The position numbers were made by a program, and so were the translations under genes. The notes under the pieces were generated by a model. The model saw only the letters and a list, made by a program, of their open reading frames with translations. It was not told the origin of the DNA and did not search any database. 64,000 nucleotides of DNA from Oncomelania hupensis (Eukaryota > Mollusca > Gastropoda > Littorinimorpha > Pomatiopsidae), in contig CM072511.1 in assembly GCA_036898135.1 (NCBI GenBank), positions 27,573,610 to 27,637,609 on the forward strand, read 5' to 3'. Positions 53,301-64,000 of this stretch are shown piece by piece. Position 1 is the first letter of the stretch. Every line of letters begins with the position of its first letter.

Positions 53301-56300
53301 ATTAATTTAGGAGCATTATGCTGTATATCACTATCCTGTCGCAAACCATCAAACTCCCTCCCACATCCCATACATGATGAATGTCAACCTCACACCTGCG
53401 AAGTTACCTGAGAGCTCAGCACACACACAAACCCCTCCATACCACCCTCTTTCTCATCCTTCCCCCTGTCCCATCAAACCGTCATAAATAGAATGGCTTC
53501 TGAGCGATGGAATAGAGTGCAAATGTTCTGTGACCAAGCAACAGCTGTAGTGGCAAGTTTCATAGCCTTTTGTGTCAATGGAAGTGCTTTTTGTAAACCA
53601 TTTTTTCTCCTAACAAACAATTGCTTTAGAAGATGTTGCAAAGCACTGTAGTTGAACAGGTGATTTGTTAGAGAATATGAAATACATCTCTTAGCCTTAG
53701 TACATTACCCAACGAAACAGCTTGTCCAATATGTTTATGCCAAATTTGATGACAACAAAACTGTGAATTTCTACTCAGAACACACACAAACTGACAGACA
53801 TTTTCGAGTACTTATCAGATTGGTTCACAGAGGGCAGTAATATATAAATTATAATATCATCTTCATTGTGCATTAATATAAAATCATACATTATAATTAT
53901 ATGGTAATATGGGGCATAGCTTTCCTTTTTTGGTGGGGCATAGCTTTTCTTTTTGGAAAAAATGTTTTGCTCTGTATTTTTTATTGTATTGAACAAAATA
54001 ATCATAGAGATAGTTGTACCATTTGTTGATTGATGAGAAATGTTGCAGACATCCTGACCAACCTGATTGAAAGTGCCCTGGATAAGGGAGTGATGTTTGT
54101 GTATGCCATTTCTCCTGGACTGGACATCTCCTTCTCCAATGCAAAAGATGTCGCAGCTTTGAAGCGGAAACTTGAACAGGTTGGTGTCCAGTGTAAAATA
54201 GAATGCAAATGGTTTTGGAGATGGTTATAAATATTTTTTTTTATTTGCCACAGTATTTCCTTACCTGATGATGACCTGCTCACAGTGGTGAAGAAACGGA
54301 AACTCCGATGGTATGGCCACGTCACCAGATCATCAGGCCTTGCAAAGACCATTCTGCAAGGCACAGTGCAAGGAGGTAGAAGAAGGGGGAGACCGAAAAA
54401 GAGGTGGGAGGACAACATTCGAGAATGGACTGGTTTGACACTGAGCGAAGCCATGAGGGCTGCTGAGGACAGAGAAAGATGGAGTATGCTGGTTAAGCGA
54501 TCATCTGTGGTGCCCCTACGACCTTCGGGTTATGGGACAGGATAGGATAGGATAGGATATAAATATTTTTTTTTATTTGCCACAGTATTTCCTTACCTGA
54601 ATGTTTGTAAAAAAAAACTCGTACTAATTTAGAACCATACATTTTTTCAATTGTATGTGTCGCAGAATAAAACATATTACATTGCTATCATGTTAGATGT
54701 GAGTTGTTGCTCTGAGTGACTAACAGATTTCCATTTTATTATTCAGGTATCGACATTTGGATGCAAAGCATTTGCATTGCTGTTTGACGACATAGACCCA
54801 GAGCTGAGTGAAGCTGACAGAAGTGCCTTTGCCTCTTTCGCACAAGCTCAGGTGTCAGTTGCAAATGAAGTCTTTGAACATCTGGGACACCCCAAGTTTC
54901 TCTTTTGTCCCACAGGTGAGCTCAGAAAGCAGCACTGTGAATAAACATTTGTCTTGTTTTTCACACAACTTCCATGGACATCTACTAGAAGTGTTGCAAT
55001 ACATTTTCATCGTGATGAAGAGGTATACAGAGGTGGGTGAAAAGGTGTACAGAGAAAGGTCATTTGGTATGAATCAGCTTTTAGGAAATCAGTAGAACTT
55101 GGTTGTCAGAGCACATGTCTATTAGTAAGAAAACTGAAAATTGTTAAATAGGAGTATATAATAATATTGTGTTGAACTCTTTATGTATTAATCTTCTGAC
55201 ATAGTTGTTTACAATATTTACGTTGTTAACCTCAGTTTCAAACAAGAAAAAGAAATGTTTTGTAAGCAAGTATAATTGTAGTAAGTGTCCTTTTCTACAC
55301 AGTAATGTTGTTTCGTAATCTGATTTTCAGTTAAAGATTGCTGATGTAAGTAATTGATCTTTCAGAGTACTGTGCCACAAGAGCACTGCCAAATGTCATG
55401 TCCTCGGACTACTTGAACACGCTGGGTTCTAAACTTCTCCCTGGCATCGATGTCATGTGGACAGGTAAACCAAATTGCAAATAAAACTTAACTATTGAGA
55501 ATTCCATTGTATTATGAAAGACTTGACATGATTTTATGATTTCTTAATTATTCTGCTCTTTTAATCACTTTTTTATTTGTGGGATAAGTATGCTTTGTAG
55601 ATTATGTATTATTCATCATCATCATCATCATCCTACTTATTAACAGTTTATCGATAAAATGAAATAATTCTTTGCCAACTGTACACTTGCAAACAATCAA
55701 AATGGTTACTGAAAATTATACTCTTCTTCTTCGTCTTTTTCAGCTTCTTTTTTTTTTGGCGTTCCTCTTTCAATGCTTTCTTTTTTTTTTCTTTTGAAGA
55801 AAAATCTTTTATTTTGTCTTTTCTGGGGGGCAGGATGCAAAGTTATCAGCAAAACTATCAATGTTCAGACTTTGGAAGCAATAAGTACTGTGTTGAAACG
55901 CCCTCCTATCATCTGGGACAACATCCATGCCAATGACTACGATCCTCGCCGAGTTTTCCTTGGCCCATACGATGGTCGATCTCCTGAGATCATCCCTTAC
56001 ATCAGGGGTGTAATGACCAACCCCAACTGTGAGTTCGAAGCTAACTTCATCGCCTGCCACACCCTGGGCCAGTGGTTCAAATCCAACAAAGATGCCATCA
56101 AAAAGGACATTCTTTCAAGTGAGTTTATTGTAGTGTTAGTCTTTTCAACTTGTATGTTAGATGGTATGATCATCAGAAAGTGTATTAATCCAAATTATTG
56201 AGGTGAAAGGGATGGGTGTGTAAGCTTAATTAGAAAAAGGCAATTGGGGCCCATGACCGCTTCATGGGGCATCACTAGTTGAGGGGCCCTAATGCTGTCA

Positions 56301-59300
56301 TTGAGCGTCACATCAGGCTACAGGCCCAGAATTCTTTCGCCTGGCTAATCCACAGCAATGCATTGAGGCTTGTTGGTTATGGTCCGCTGGGTTGGTTTTT
56401 ATGTGCCTGTGCCTGTATTCTAATAGAGATAAACCACTTACAGGCATGAGAATTGTCCGCCTAAAGGCACATTTCCGTCTAAATCAAATTGCGTTTCAGT
56501 CTTTAAATAATTGTCCGCCTAAAAAAAGTCTGAGCTGTAGAAAAATCGTAGCATTGGTTTTTTTTTTCACAGATTGCCGCCGGGCATGAGCATTGATCTT
56601 TTTCTGCTGTCTCCTAAGCCTGCATGCTAATTGTTCGTCGCCTGCTTCAGTTACGCGATACCTAAGCAAAAATTTGCGCCACACGGTAATGACAAAGTAA
56701 CTTGCTTTTGCTGGCAGCAAAAAAAAGGCTGAACGTGGCTGCTTAATTTCCGACAGACGCCACGGAAAAGAGCTGGAGTTCAACTTGCTACACGTTTGTT
56801 GGCGATTTTAATAAAAGCTGCAAAGCAGTTGTAATGGCGGTGGTCGCACAAGTTCAGCGTGCCCAAATGTTCAACAATAGTTCCTGTAACAATTCATGGC
56901 TGACTGTCACAGTGGGCAAACAGTGGATGGGCACCTACTTTAGGATGTTTGACATACTGGGGGTAGCGTGGTGATGTAAATACTGTACTGCGCTGCTACT
57001 GATTTTCTGGAGATTTGCATGTTTTTGCAGATTATGTTGGACTCCACTTATAGTGAAATCTGTTTTCAGGCCATTACTGTGTGTGCAAATTGACGTTTCC
57101 CACTAGCTTATTATTTCTTTTTTTTTTTTTTTTAAATATTAATTTTGTTATATGTTGTCTGTTTTTTTGTTTTTTTAAATCTGCTTTGTCAATAATTTTG
57201 CTTCCCTTAGATTGGAGTTCACTGTAAGAGGATTCCACTGTAACATTGTGGTGTGTTTGGTAATCGCGTATAGTGATGACATAACTAATAGAAAAAAAAA
57301 GTACTTGTTATGTAACCATACAACTAAATTTTTTAGGAAAAAAGCAAGCACGCTGCAAAAGCTCTTCCCTGGGGTTGCACCATGGTTGTTTCTGAATTAA
57401 AACTATGTTTAAATAAAAATTAGTCAGTTTTGGGCTATGTAAAAATAACGGAAAACACCCCCAGAGTGCTCTAGATTGCACAGATTTTAATGTAGATTTC
57501 AAAATTTTCCATGCCTCCTGACCCCCCCCCCCTAGTTTTCAGTTGTTTTTTTTTACTTTTCCAATTACCATGCCTGCACAATATTTTGGAATGTTTGAAC
57601 ACGATGTTTAGTCAAGTCGAGAAATATTTATTCACACAAAAATAAGTGGAAAATGTGGCATATCACTTATAATATACAGTAACTACATGCATACACCCAC
57701 ACACCAGTACACACATACATACAATATGCAGCTACACACAAGAACAGCGACAGTCTACATGTGACATAAAATATGCACACATAATAAAGTACATGTTAAT
57801 ATTTACCAAAATAAAGCCTTGAAATTTGCATATGAAATAGTAATAACATAAGGTAATGAAGAAATAAATACATTTGTATAAATAGAAACATCCGTGCATT
57901 CACATCCCTCCACCCACTTTTGACACACATGATGTTTGCAGATATCAGACACAACAAAATGTATACATATGTAAGGACATATTTTTAGTCTCTTAGCATG
58001 AGTTGGACATGGTGTTTTCTTTGTCCTCACATTTTGATCGAGGGTAGATAGACACAATGAAGATTCAAGAATGCTAACTAGAAATGATGTACTGTAGATT
58101 TGTTATCCATTATTTGGAGAACATTTGATAACTTGTTTTCAATTAACATCTGTTCTGTCCATGTCCATGTAGCACATGTCAAATGAATGAGCATCTCTTC
58201 GCTCTCCTTACTATACATTTTTTTTTGTTTTAGATACTCTGGAGCAAGTTGTTTTTTTTTAACATTAGCATTGAAAACATAACTTTGGTAATTCGAATGA
58301 AATAATAATAATGTCATTCTGTTTCTTATTTATCTAGATGACAGATTGAGTCCAATAGCAGCGGATATAAAATTGGAGACAGAAAACAACTCATTTTCTG
58401 ACGAAGATCCTACGCTGGCTGATGGAGGCTACACTCCACGCAAGGCTCTAAAGATTGCCATCAAGGAATGGCGGAACGAGTTTTTGGCTGAGCGACACCC
58501 AAACAGAAGATTCATTCCACCTCAAGTCCAGTTCAGCATCCCTCCTGATGTCCAGCAGTTCAGTGGACCTGCTGCAGCCAACCAGACCAATACCAATCAG
58601 ACCCTTTCAGCCCCTAGTCCCCTTCCTGCTGGAATGTCTGTCACTGACATCCCCTCTGGAATTCCTTTATCTGATGACACAAGTGGCATTGCTCCTGGAA
58701 TTCCCATATCGGACGTCCCCACAGGAATGCCTGTGCCTGAGGTTCCACAAGGGATGACAATGCCTGAGGTAGCCACAGGCATGCCAGTGCCTGACTTGCT
58801 GCAAACCTGCACAGTCAGCACACCCACCGTTATCACCCCTACCATGTCTGTACAGTCCATGATGAGCGACTGCACCACCATCACCACCACCAGCGGCATG
58901 CCATTCACCTCAGCCCTTCCGCCGTCTGACGAAGTTTTGGAAACTGTAGACAGTGACTGTACTTCAGTGTTGCAGCCCCTGGCCCAGCCTGTCAACGCTC
59001 TTGCTGAGAATTATCCCTCCAATGATCTGGATGGCCTTTCCGACTCGGGCACAGAAGCCGAGGCCATGGACTGTGCTGCCCCTAGCTCCTCCCATGTCAC
59101 TAATGGCAATGAAGGAGAGAATGGCTCCTCTGAAAGCTTGATGCAGGTAGATGGCAATGATGGAAAAGGTGGCAACTCCAATTCTACTTCCAGCAACGGG
59201 GAGGTCAGCTCTGATCAAGGCAGGGGCTCTTCACAATCCAATGAATACGCCTCTTTTGAAGATATCAGCTTGCTGACTGAACTGTTCTACATGCCATTTG

Positions 59301-62207
59301 AACATGGAACAAAGGCCTTGCAACTCATCAGCAGCCTGCATTGGTTGATTGAAAATGTCGCTGCCGTGCAGCACAGCAAGAGAGGCAAAGATGAGGTAAG
59401 TTATTTTTTTAATAATTAAGTGTTCATGGATTGATTGCCTGAACCATCAATGTAAACTTGACTTGCACAGTGGGTTTTAAATAAAATGAAATGCAATAGC
59501 ATAAAATGTACTTTCTTTGGCGTGTCTGTAAATCTCCTTTACAGTTGTACTGCCACAGTGTCTGTCTCTAACACTACCGTCAGGGAACTTTTTGAGTAGC
59601 AAATAGCATTACTACCATTGACTCTATGTCACTGTTGTCTTCCTGTTTGATGTTATTGCTTTTATGACATTGTTCATAAATGCCAGTGATTACAGGGCAC
59701 GACATAAAGGAGTTTATTTTTATGTCCTGTTTATAGTACAGACAATGGCAAGACAAGGCGGCTGAGTTTGAGAAGTTGATCCAGGAGACGGACCAATTGC
59801 TTCGACATCTGTTCTACTCCCCTAACAAATCCTTGTTGTGCTGTGTACATACTTACATCTGGGACCTCAAGTCTACACTGTCCATCTCTCTGGCTTATGT
59901 CAAGTGGCTTGGTGAGAACATTATTCTCATCTTCACTCTTCTTTACCTTCACATCCACCCTCTTCTCCACTACTCTCTCTCTCTTTCTCTCTTTTCTCTC
60001 TCTCCTTCTCTATCTTTTCTCTCTTTCTCTCTCCCCCCTCTATCCCTCCCTCCCTCTCTCTCGTCCTCTCTCTTTCGATATTCTTTCCTTTTATGTTTTA
60101 CTTTGAGTTTTCTTTTTAGATTAAATCATAATGAGATTATGTGTGTGGGATAGGTGCCCTTAGAAAATTGTTAACTTTGCAAGTGACAGGTTTGCTATTT
60201 GAGTATTCGTGTGAACATTAATAAATCCTTTGATTGGGAGATCATGGAAGGGAGGGAGTCCGCAAAGCCATAGTTTAGCCAAACATGAGTTGGGAAGTAG
60301 AGTGGAAGTTTTTTTGTTGCCTTAGGATAGACAGATAAAAATCTCAGTAGTGGTGTTGAAGTCAAGAAAAATTGGTCCCACTAAACATGACAGATGGATG
60401 GGCAAGTAATGTTTTGATTGTTGTCTTTTTCTGTGGCAACTTGCACTGGTGCTGAATAGCTTGTGTAGAATATTTATACGTTAGGATGGTCAGTTGTCAA
60501 ATATTTCTAAGTTTCATTTGGCTTGGGTGAAGATCAAGGGAAGATGAAGTAATCAGCCTCGTTTCATATTTCAATTAAATGTTTCTGTGTGTTTCAGAGA
60601 ACGGTCTGATATCGGATGTGTCAGCTTTGCTCGGCGGCAAGGCAGCAACATGTATGAATTTCCTGGCACTGATTTTCTTTTCAAAGTTTTTAGTTTTCGT
60701 GAATCTGTAGTAGATTGCATTTTATGATTTTCCACTGTGTTACTGATGCATTGCATGTACGTAATTCTTTCTGTTTCTCAGAGCAAATTCTTTTTTTTTT
60801 TTACAACTGCATTGAGTTAATATGCAAAGGTGTCGTAGCCTACTTGATTGTTTCTTACATGGACAGATTGGCATTTTTGTATTGTTAATTTTTTTTAGAA
60901 CAGAGAATGCATGGTCTGTGTTGAAAGGGAGAAATGTTTAGATAAGATGTAATAATTATTATGATGTACTCATTTTTAGGCAGTTTGACTTTGGGGTAGA
61001 TGCTAAAGTAGTGCAATAATTATAGATAGAATCCAGTAAGAACATGTATGTATGAAACTGATAACAGTTCTAGCTTTCTTTGTTAAAATCTCAAACATGT
61101 TTATCATTTCACCTTCATAAATGCAGTTTAATTTCTCTGCTTTCAAAAATGCCAAAATGTCAGGTTATGAACCAGTCAAGTATATATTTTTTTAAATCAA
61201 AATAGATTTTCTCAATGGACTCCACAATACAAAACGTTTGAACAGACTGCATCATTTGTCATACACACCCCTGGTTCTTTGTAAATAGAGAAAAATTTTT
61301 AAGTGTTTGTGTCCATTCCATGGAAAATCTGTTTTGTTGTAATAAATGAATAGTAATGTTCAACATTCACAGGATTGATGAACCTCATGGAAACTCAAAG
61401 CTCGTTTTACTGAAACAGCAGGTTCAGACAACTGACACTTGCCACTGTTTCTTGTTGTTATTCTTAGTTGTAGGAGGTGTTTCCCTTTTCATGGGTAATT
61501 ATTCAACTGTTGCATAATTACTGTGTGTTATCAGAAAGTGGTAGAATATAGTTCTTTGTGCAAGGCTACTTTTTTTGCGGTATTTTGTTATAAAAATAGT
61601 GGTTATTTTTTATTCAGCTTGCTGTTACAATACCTATCAGGTTTTGAGTTGAGTTTTAATCAATTTGCAGAGATGGCTACAAGCTAACTGCTCATAACTC
61701 TCAGCAGTTTGAATTGAGAAATGGGAAATTTTGAAAATGTCTAACATTAGAAAGCAATCATTTGTCTTCCTTTGTATTCAGTGGAAGCATAAAATGCAAA
61801 TCTGTCAGAGTCATTCACTTTATTCAAACTGTTTCAAGTTTATTTAGAAATGTTTATTTGGTTCATGAATAGTTTTTTTTCCCCTTAGTCTAAATATGTT
61901 TTTAAAGATTGTGTGCATAATTCTGTGCAGTTTATGATTTGAATCTTAACACTATGTACATATACTTTTACAACAGAAGTGAGGAAGAAAAAAAAAAGGA
62001 TTAAAAACTTCTAATTGTTCATCTTCAGCATTGTTGGAATTTTGTTGAAGGTCAAAGTGCAGTTTTCTGAGCTTAATGTGTCTTGACAATTCTAATTGGG
62101 CTCTGCTTCCGCTACCTGCAGGGTTTTCGGAAGGCTATAAAGAGGCCTTCATGAGTGGTGATATGGAACCGTGGGCGTTCAGAGGTGGCCTCCAGTCAGA
62201 GCTGCAA
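50308..62207 (+). CDS. OGA: Protein O-GlcNAcase (OGA), copy 2, truncated by window
   Basis: A second, tandem GH84 O-GlcNAcase gene. Exons: 50308-50371, 52764-52815, 53143-53240, 54049-54179, 54747-54915, 55366-55464, 55834-56118, 58338-59395, 59737-59911, 60598-60651, 62122-62207 (2271 nt, 757 codons, all in frame). Exons 2-7 and 9-11 have the same lengths and phases as copy 1. Exon 1 is 33 nt longer and the linker exon 8 is 288 nt longer. Catalytic positions are intact: K53 (APKDD), D129/D130 (LFDDID), N234 and D239 (DNIHANDYD), N267 ([10 protein letters not shown]). The linker contains a Pro-rich repeat of about 10 residues (residues about 397-455, e.g. [17 protein letters not shown]). The stalk ([18 protein letters not shown]) is present. 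The exons for the GAT-like C-terminal domain should lie beyond 64000. It is therefore a paralogue, not a pseudogene, as far as can be seen. Confidence 0.93.
50674..50730. repeat. Perfect 17-bp hairpin in OGA copy 2 intron 1
   Basis: TTTGAAAATTCAACTAT (50674-50690) and ATAGTTGAATTTTCAAA (50714-50730) are exact complements separated by 23 bp, which themselves contain CATACTGAGTATG. It may be a relic miniature element. Confidence 0.7.
50850..51156 (-). mobile_element. tRNA-derived SINE in OGA copy 2 intron 1
   Basis: The reverse strand starts GGGAGGCACGGTGGTCTAAT with A box TGGTCTAATGGTAGTGC and B box GGTTCGAGCCC. The body follows and ends in a segment also found inside element B (34458-34540). 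The tRNA fold is incomplete, so it is a SINE head. Confidence 0.75.
51160..52170 (+). mobile_element. Old RTE-like RT fragment in OGA copy 2 intron 1
   Basis: Broken frames carry [42 protein letters not shown] and WMDM, matching the C-terminal part of an RTE-like reverse transcriptase, but a different, much older family from that at 9283. A segment with CAACCTCCACTTC[GA]CAGACAC is repeated within it (51157 and 51406). Confidence 0.65.
54269..54558 (+). mobile_element. Recent RTE-like 3' fragment, 42-bp duplication
   Basis: A 290-bp, severely 5'-truncated RTE-like copy in OGA copy 2 intron 4. It encodes [19 protein letters not shown] and [19 protein letters not shown] and ends in a GGATA tail. 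It is flanked by a perfect 42-bp direct repeat (54227-54268 and 54559-54600, starting ATAAATATTTTTTTTTATTT). An unmutated duplication of that length implies a recent insertion. Confidence 0.92.
56434..56960. repeat. Possible hAT-like relic in OGA copy 2 intron 7
   Basis: CAGGCATGAGAATTGTCCGC near 56437 looks like a hAT-type left end, and AATTGTCCGCCTAAA recurs within 70 bp. No matching right end was found. A frame from ATGGCGGTGGTCG (about 56832) soon ends. Confidence 0.3.
57500..58337. other. Intron 7 remainder, nothing recognised
   Basis: AT-rich intron sequence with CA-rich patches (57690-57790). No element borders or coding were found. Confidence 0.4.
59958..60085. repeat. (CT)n-rich tract in OGA copy 2 intron 9
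   Basis: An imperfect CTCT/TTCTC polypyrimidine tract of about 125 bp, close after exon 9. Open frames through it are artefacts. Confidence 0.9.
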
Positions 62208-64000
62208 GTATGTATTGGCTGCAATGTGCAACACTCCCTATTTTCAGTCCAGTCCAAGAGATGCACATCCCCGATGGCCAGTTGCTGGCAACGTGTAATG
62301 TGACGTTAGAAGTCGTTAAGAAAGGTGTCTCGTTTCTCGACACTCTCCCTGGTCTCGGAGCGTAGCGTTTGCAATGAGAACAAGGGTGACACTTGACATT
62401 GTTGAAGCTGTTGCACCAGTCTCCATGTTTTGTTTGTTTAGCGCAGGAATTGCAACCACCACTGCAGGCCAGCAGAGATGACAGTGGACCAAAGTCAACA
62501 TGTCTGGGACAGATAGTTATTGCACCGAGTCTGGATTCTGTGATTATTTCCGTTGTTTTTCCCGTTGTTTCAATTAAAAGCAAACTGTTGTTGAGAAAGA
62601 CAGTGAATTTGGCTATTGTAAGACAAGTTGCTTTGAGTGAGGAATTTGCTTCTGTTCTGTCTGTGATTCCTTAACATTTCCCACAGACTTGGTGCAACTC
62701 TCAATGTTCTCACACATGTTGACTGCAGTTGCACATTGAGCATTGTGATATGCTTGAATCTATCTCAGCTGCCCAAGGTTTGAGGTTGATTCAAGTCTTA
62801 ACAACATATTTTTCTTTATGCAGCAGTGCAAGTTTTAGTGCAATGCTAACTGGCAAATGGTTTGTACGGGTCGTTCGTTTTTTACAATCCCTCATCTAAA
62901 CGATTTTTTCCTCTTTGTGATTGACATGTGTGCATGTTCAAGCAGCATTCCTTGACATGCATACATTTTATGAATTGTCACAAAAGGGATAGATTTGCTG
63001 ATGATGTGACCATTTAGTTACATTTGATTGAACCTTGCTACAATGTGGTATGTGCTATATATAGATTCATTATTGGAATGCCCTAATACAAGCTATTTGC
63101 GGCCAGTATAGCACTGTGTTAATCTTTATCGAGAGGTTGGTGCAATCAGCAAAACAATGAACTTATTTTCAGTAATGCTTAGCAGCATGTTTGCTCAAGA
63201 TATAATTGTTAGGTCCCCCCCCAAAATGCACAATTTCTCTGCAGATCAGAGATGGTGATGGTAAGATATTTTTTTTCTTATAAAATTTTCTGAGATTTTT
63301 GTTATTTCCGGGACTTTTTTTTTTGGACAAAATTACAGTTTATTGATTATAAGAGCAACGGCATGTAGATAAAAAAAACAAATTTATAAAGGAGGAAAGC
63401 ATTTTTTCATCAGAAAAATAAAGTTAAGAACCAATAAATTTTTTAACATAGAGTAAAATGATAAAGATTAACTACCAGTGAGACTTGTGGGGTTTGTGTT
63501 TTGGGCAGTTGCCTTTCTGCTTTTGTTCCTCTTGTGCAGTTTGGAAATTTGCATCAACCTTGGTATTATATATATCAATGAAGCACAAAACACTAGCATT
63601 ATTAGCAAGTTTTTGTTTTTCCATGTTAAAAATGTTGCAGCATGTTGCAAGTGCATTGGCTGAACTGTTTTGAAAGTCGTTTGATTCTGCTGTTTTAGTG
63701 TTTCCAGTAGAAATATTTTGAATGTAAATTTTTTTCTGCAATCGGCGGATTAAGAATCGAGATACGCTGTCATGGAGTGTTTTGTGTATTGACTCTAGCA
63801 AATTGAACAATTGTAGTCATGGTCTCATGAACTTGTCCGCAAAATCTTTGTTGTGCTAGTTGTACCATTGTGATAATCAGCTTGATTCAGTTCACGCAAC
63901 TGGTTTCCTGTCATTGAAACTATAAATCAACAGGTTGTTTCGTAATTGTGATATAAAGATGGCATGTTGCTGACAAAGATTTTGGGGGACATGTGTTTTC
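62208..64000. other. Intron 11 of OGA copy 2 to window end
   Basis: By comparison with copy 1, where exon 12 starts 1.6 kb after exon 11, the next exon (starting RLLPI-type codons) should be near or beyond the right edge. I find no match to exon 12 up to 64000. Short AT-rich open frames at 63468-63810 are not conserved. Confidence 0.5.

Noticed and set aside
63241..63262. Candidate micro-exon (CTCTGCAG...GATGGTAAGA)
   Set aside because: Sixteen bases with no counterpart in OGA copy 1, whose exon 11 joins directly to an exon starting RLLPI-type codons.
1..64000. CRISPR arrays, bacterial operons, phage modules
   Set aside because: The window is clearly intron-bearing animal DNA. No spaced direct-repeat array of CRISPR type was seen.

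Overview
The window is eukaryotic, animal, repeat-rich DNA. Genes are split by introns with canonical GT..AG borders, and microsatellites, tRNA- and 5S-derived SINEs, non-LTR retrotransposons and cut-and-paste DNA transposons fill most of the space between exons. The repeat types and the protein sequences suggest a marine invertebrate, most likely a mollusc (perhaps a gastropod). That assignment is an inference and was not tested by any search.

The main content is a tandem, same-strand pair of genes for protein O-GlcNAcase (OGA, also called MGEA5/NCOAT). OGA is the nuclear/cytoplasmic enzyme that removes O-linked N-acetylglucosamine from proteins. The first copy (20330-46063) is complete: 15 coding exons, 880 codons, every splice junction in frame, all recognised catalytic residues present. 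The second copy (from 50308) is open through its exon 11 (757 codons) and runs off the right edge before its C-terminal GAT-like domain. Intron positions and phases match between the copies, and exons 2-7 and 9-11 have identical lengths. Only exon 1 and the linker exon 8 differ in size.

Layout. 1-4500: microsatellites, a SINE head, a 35-bp palindromic insertion, and sequence I cannot assign. 4501-5960: the last exon of an unrecognised gene encoding a disordered, low-complexity protein (466 codons from the ATG). 6000-9280: microsatellites and a composite repeat. 9283-12664: a reverse-strand RTE-like retrotransposon interrupted by a solo LTR. 12700-13430: long AAT/AAG repeats. 14300-19875: more repeats, an RTE-like endonuclease fragment, and a CR1/Jockey-like element with a 794-codon ORF nested in an RTE-like copy. 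20000-46090: OGA copy 1, whose introns 2, 3, 6 and 8 are packed with DNA transposons. 46380-50000: a spacer of retroelement fragments and SINEs. 50181-62207: OGA copy 2, with far fewer insertions. 62208-64000: its intron 11.

The transposon content is unusually legible because target-site duplications survive. I can delimit three elements of one family (termini TAGGTAG, 7-bp duplications), two of another (termini CAGAC[CT]TGC[CT]TACC, 6-bp duplications, with relics of a zinc-finger transposase), three TTAA-flanked piggyBac-like elements, a Mutator-like element with 9-bp duplications, a hybrid tRNA/5S SINE, and a 35-bp palindrome that appears to have moved with 5-bp duplications. All coordinates and identities were worked out by eye. 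No similarity search was run.
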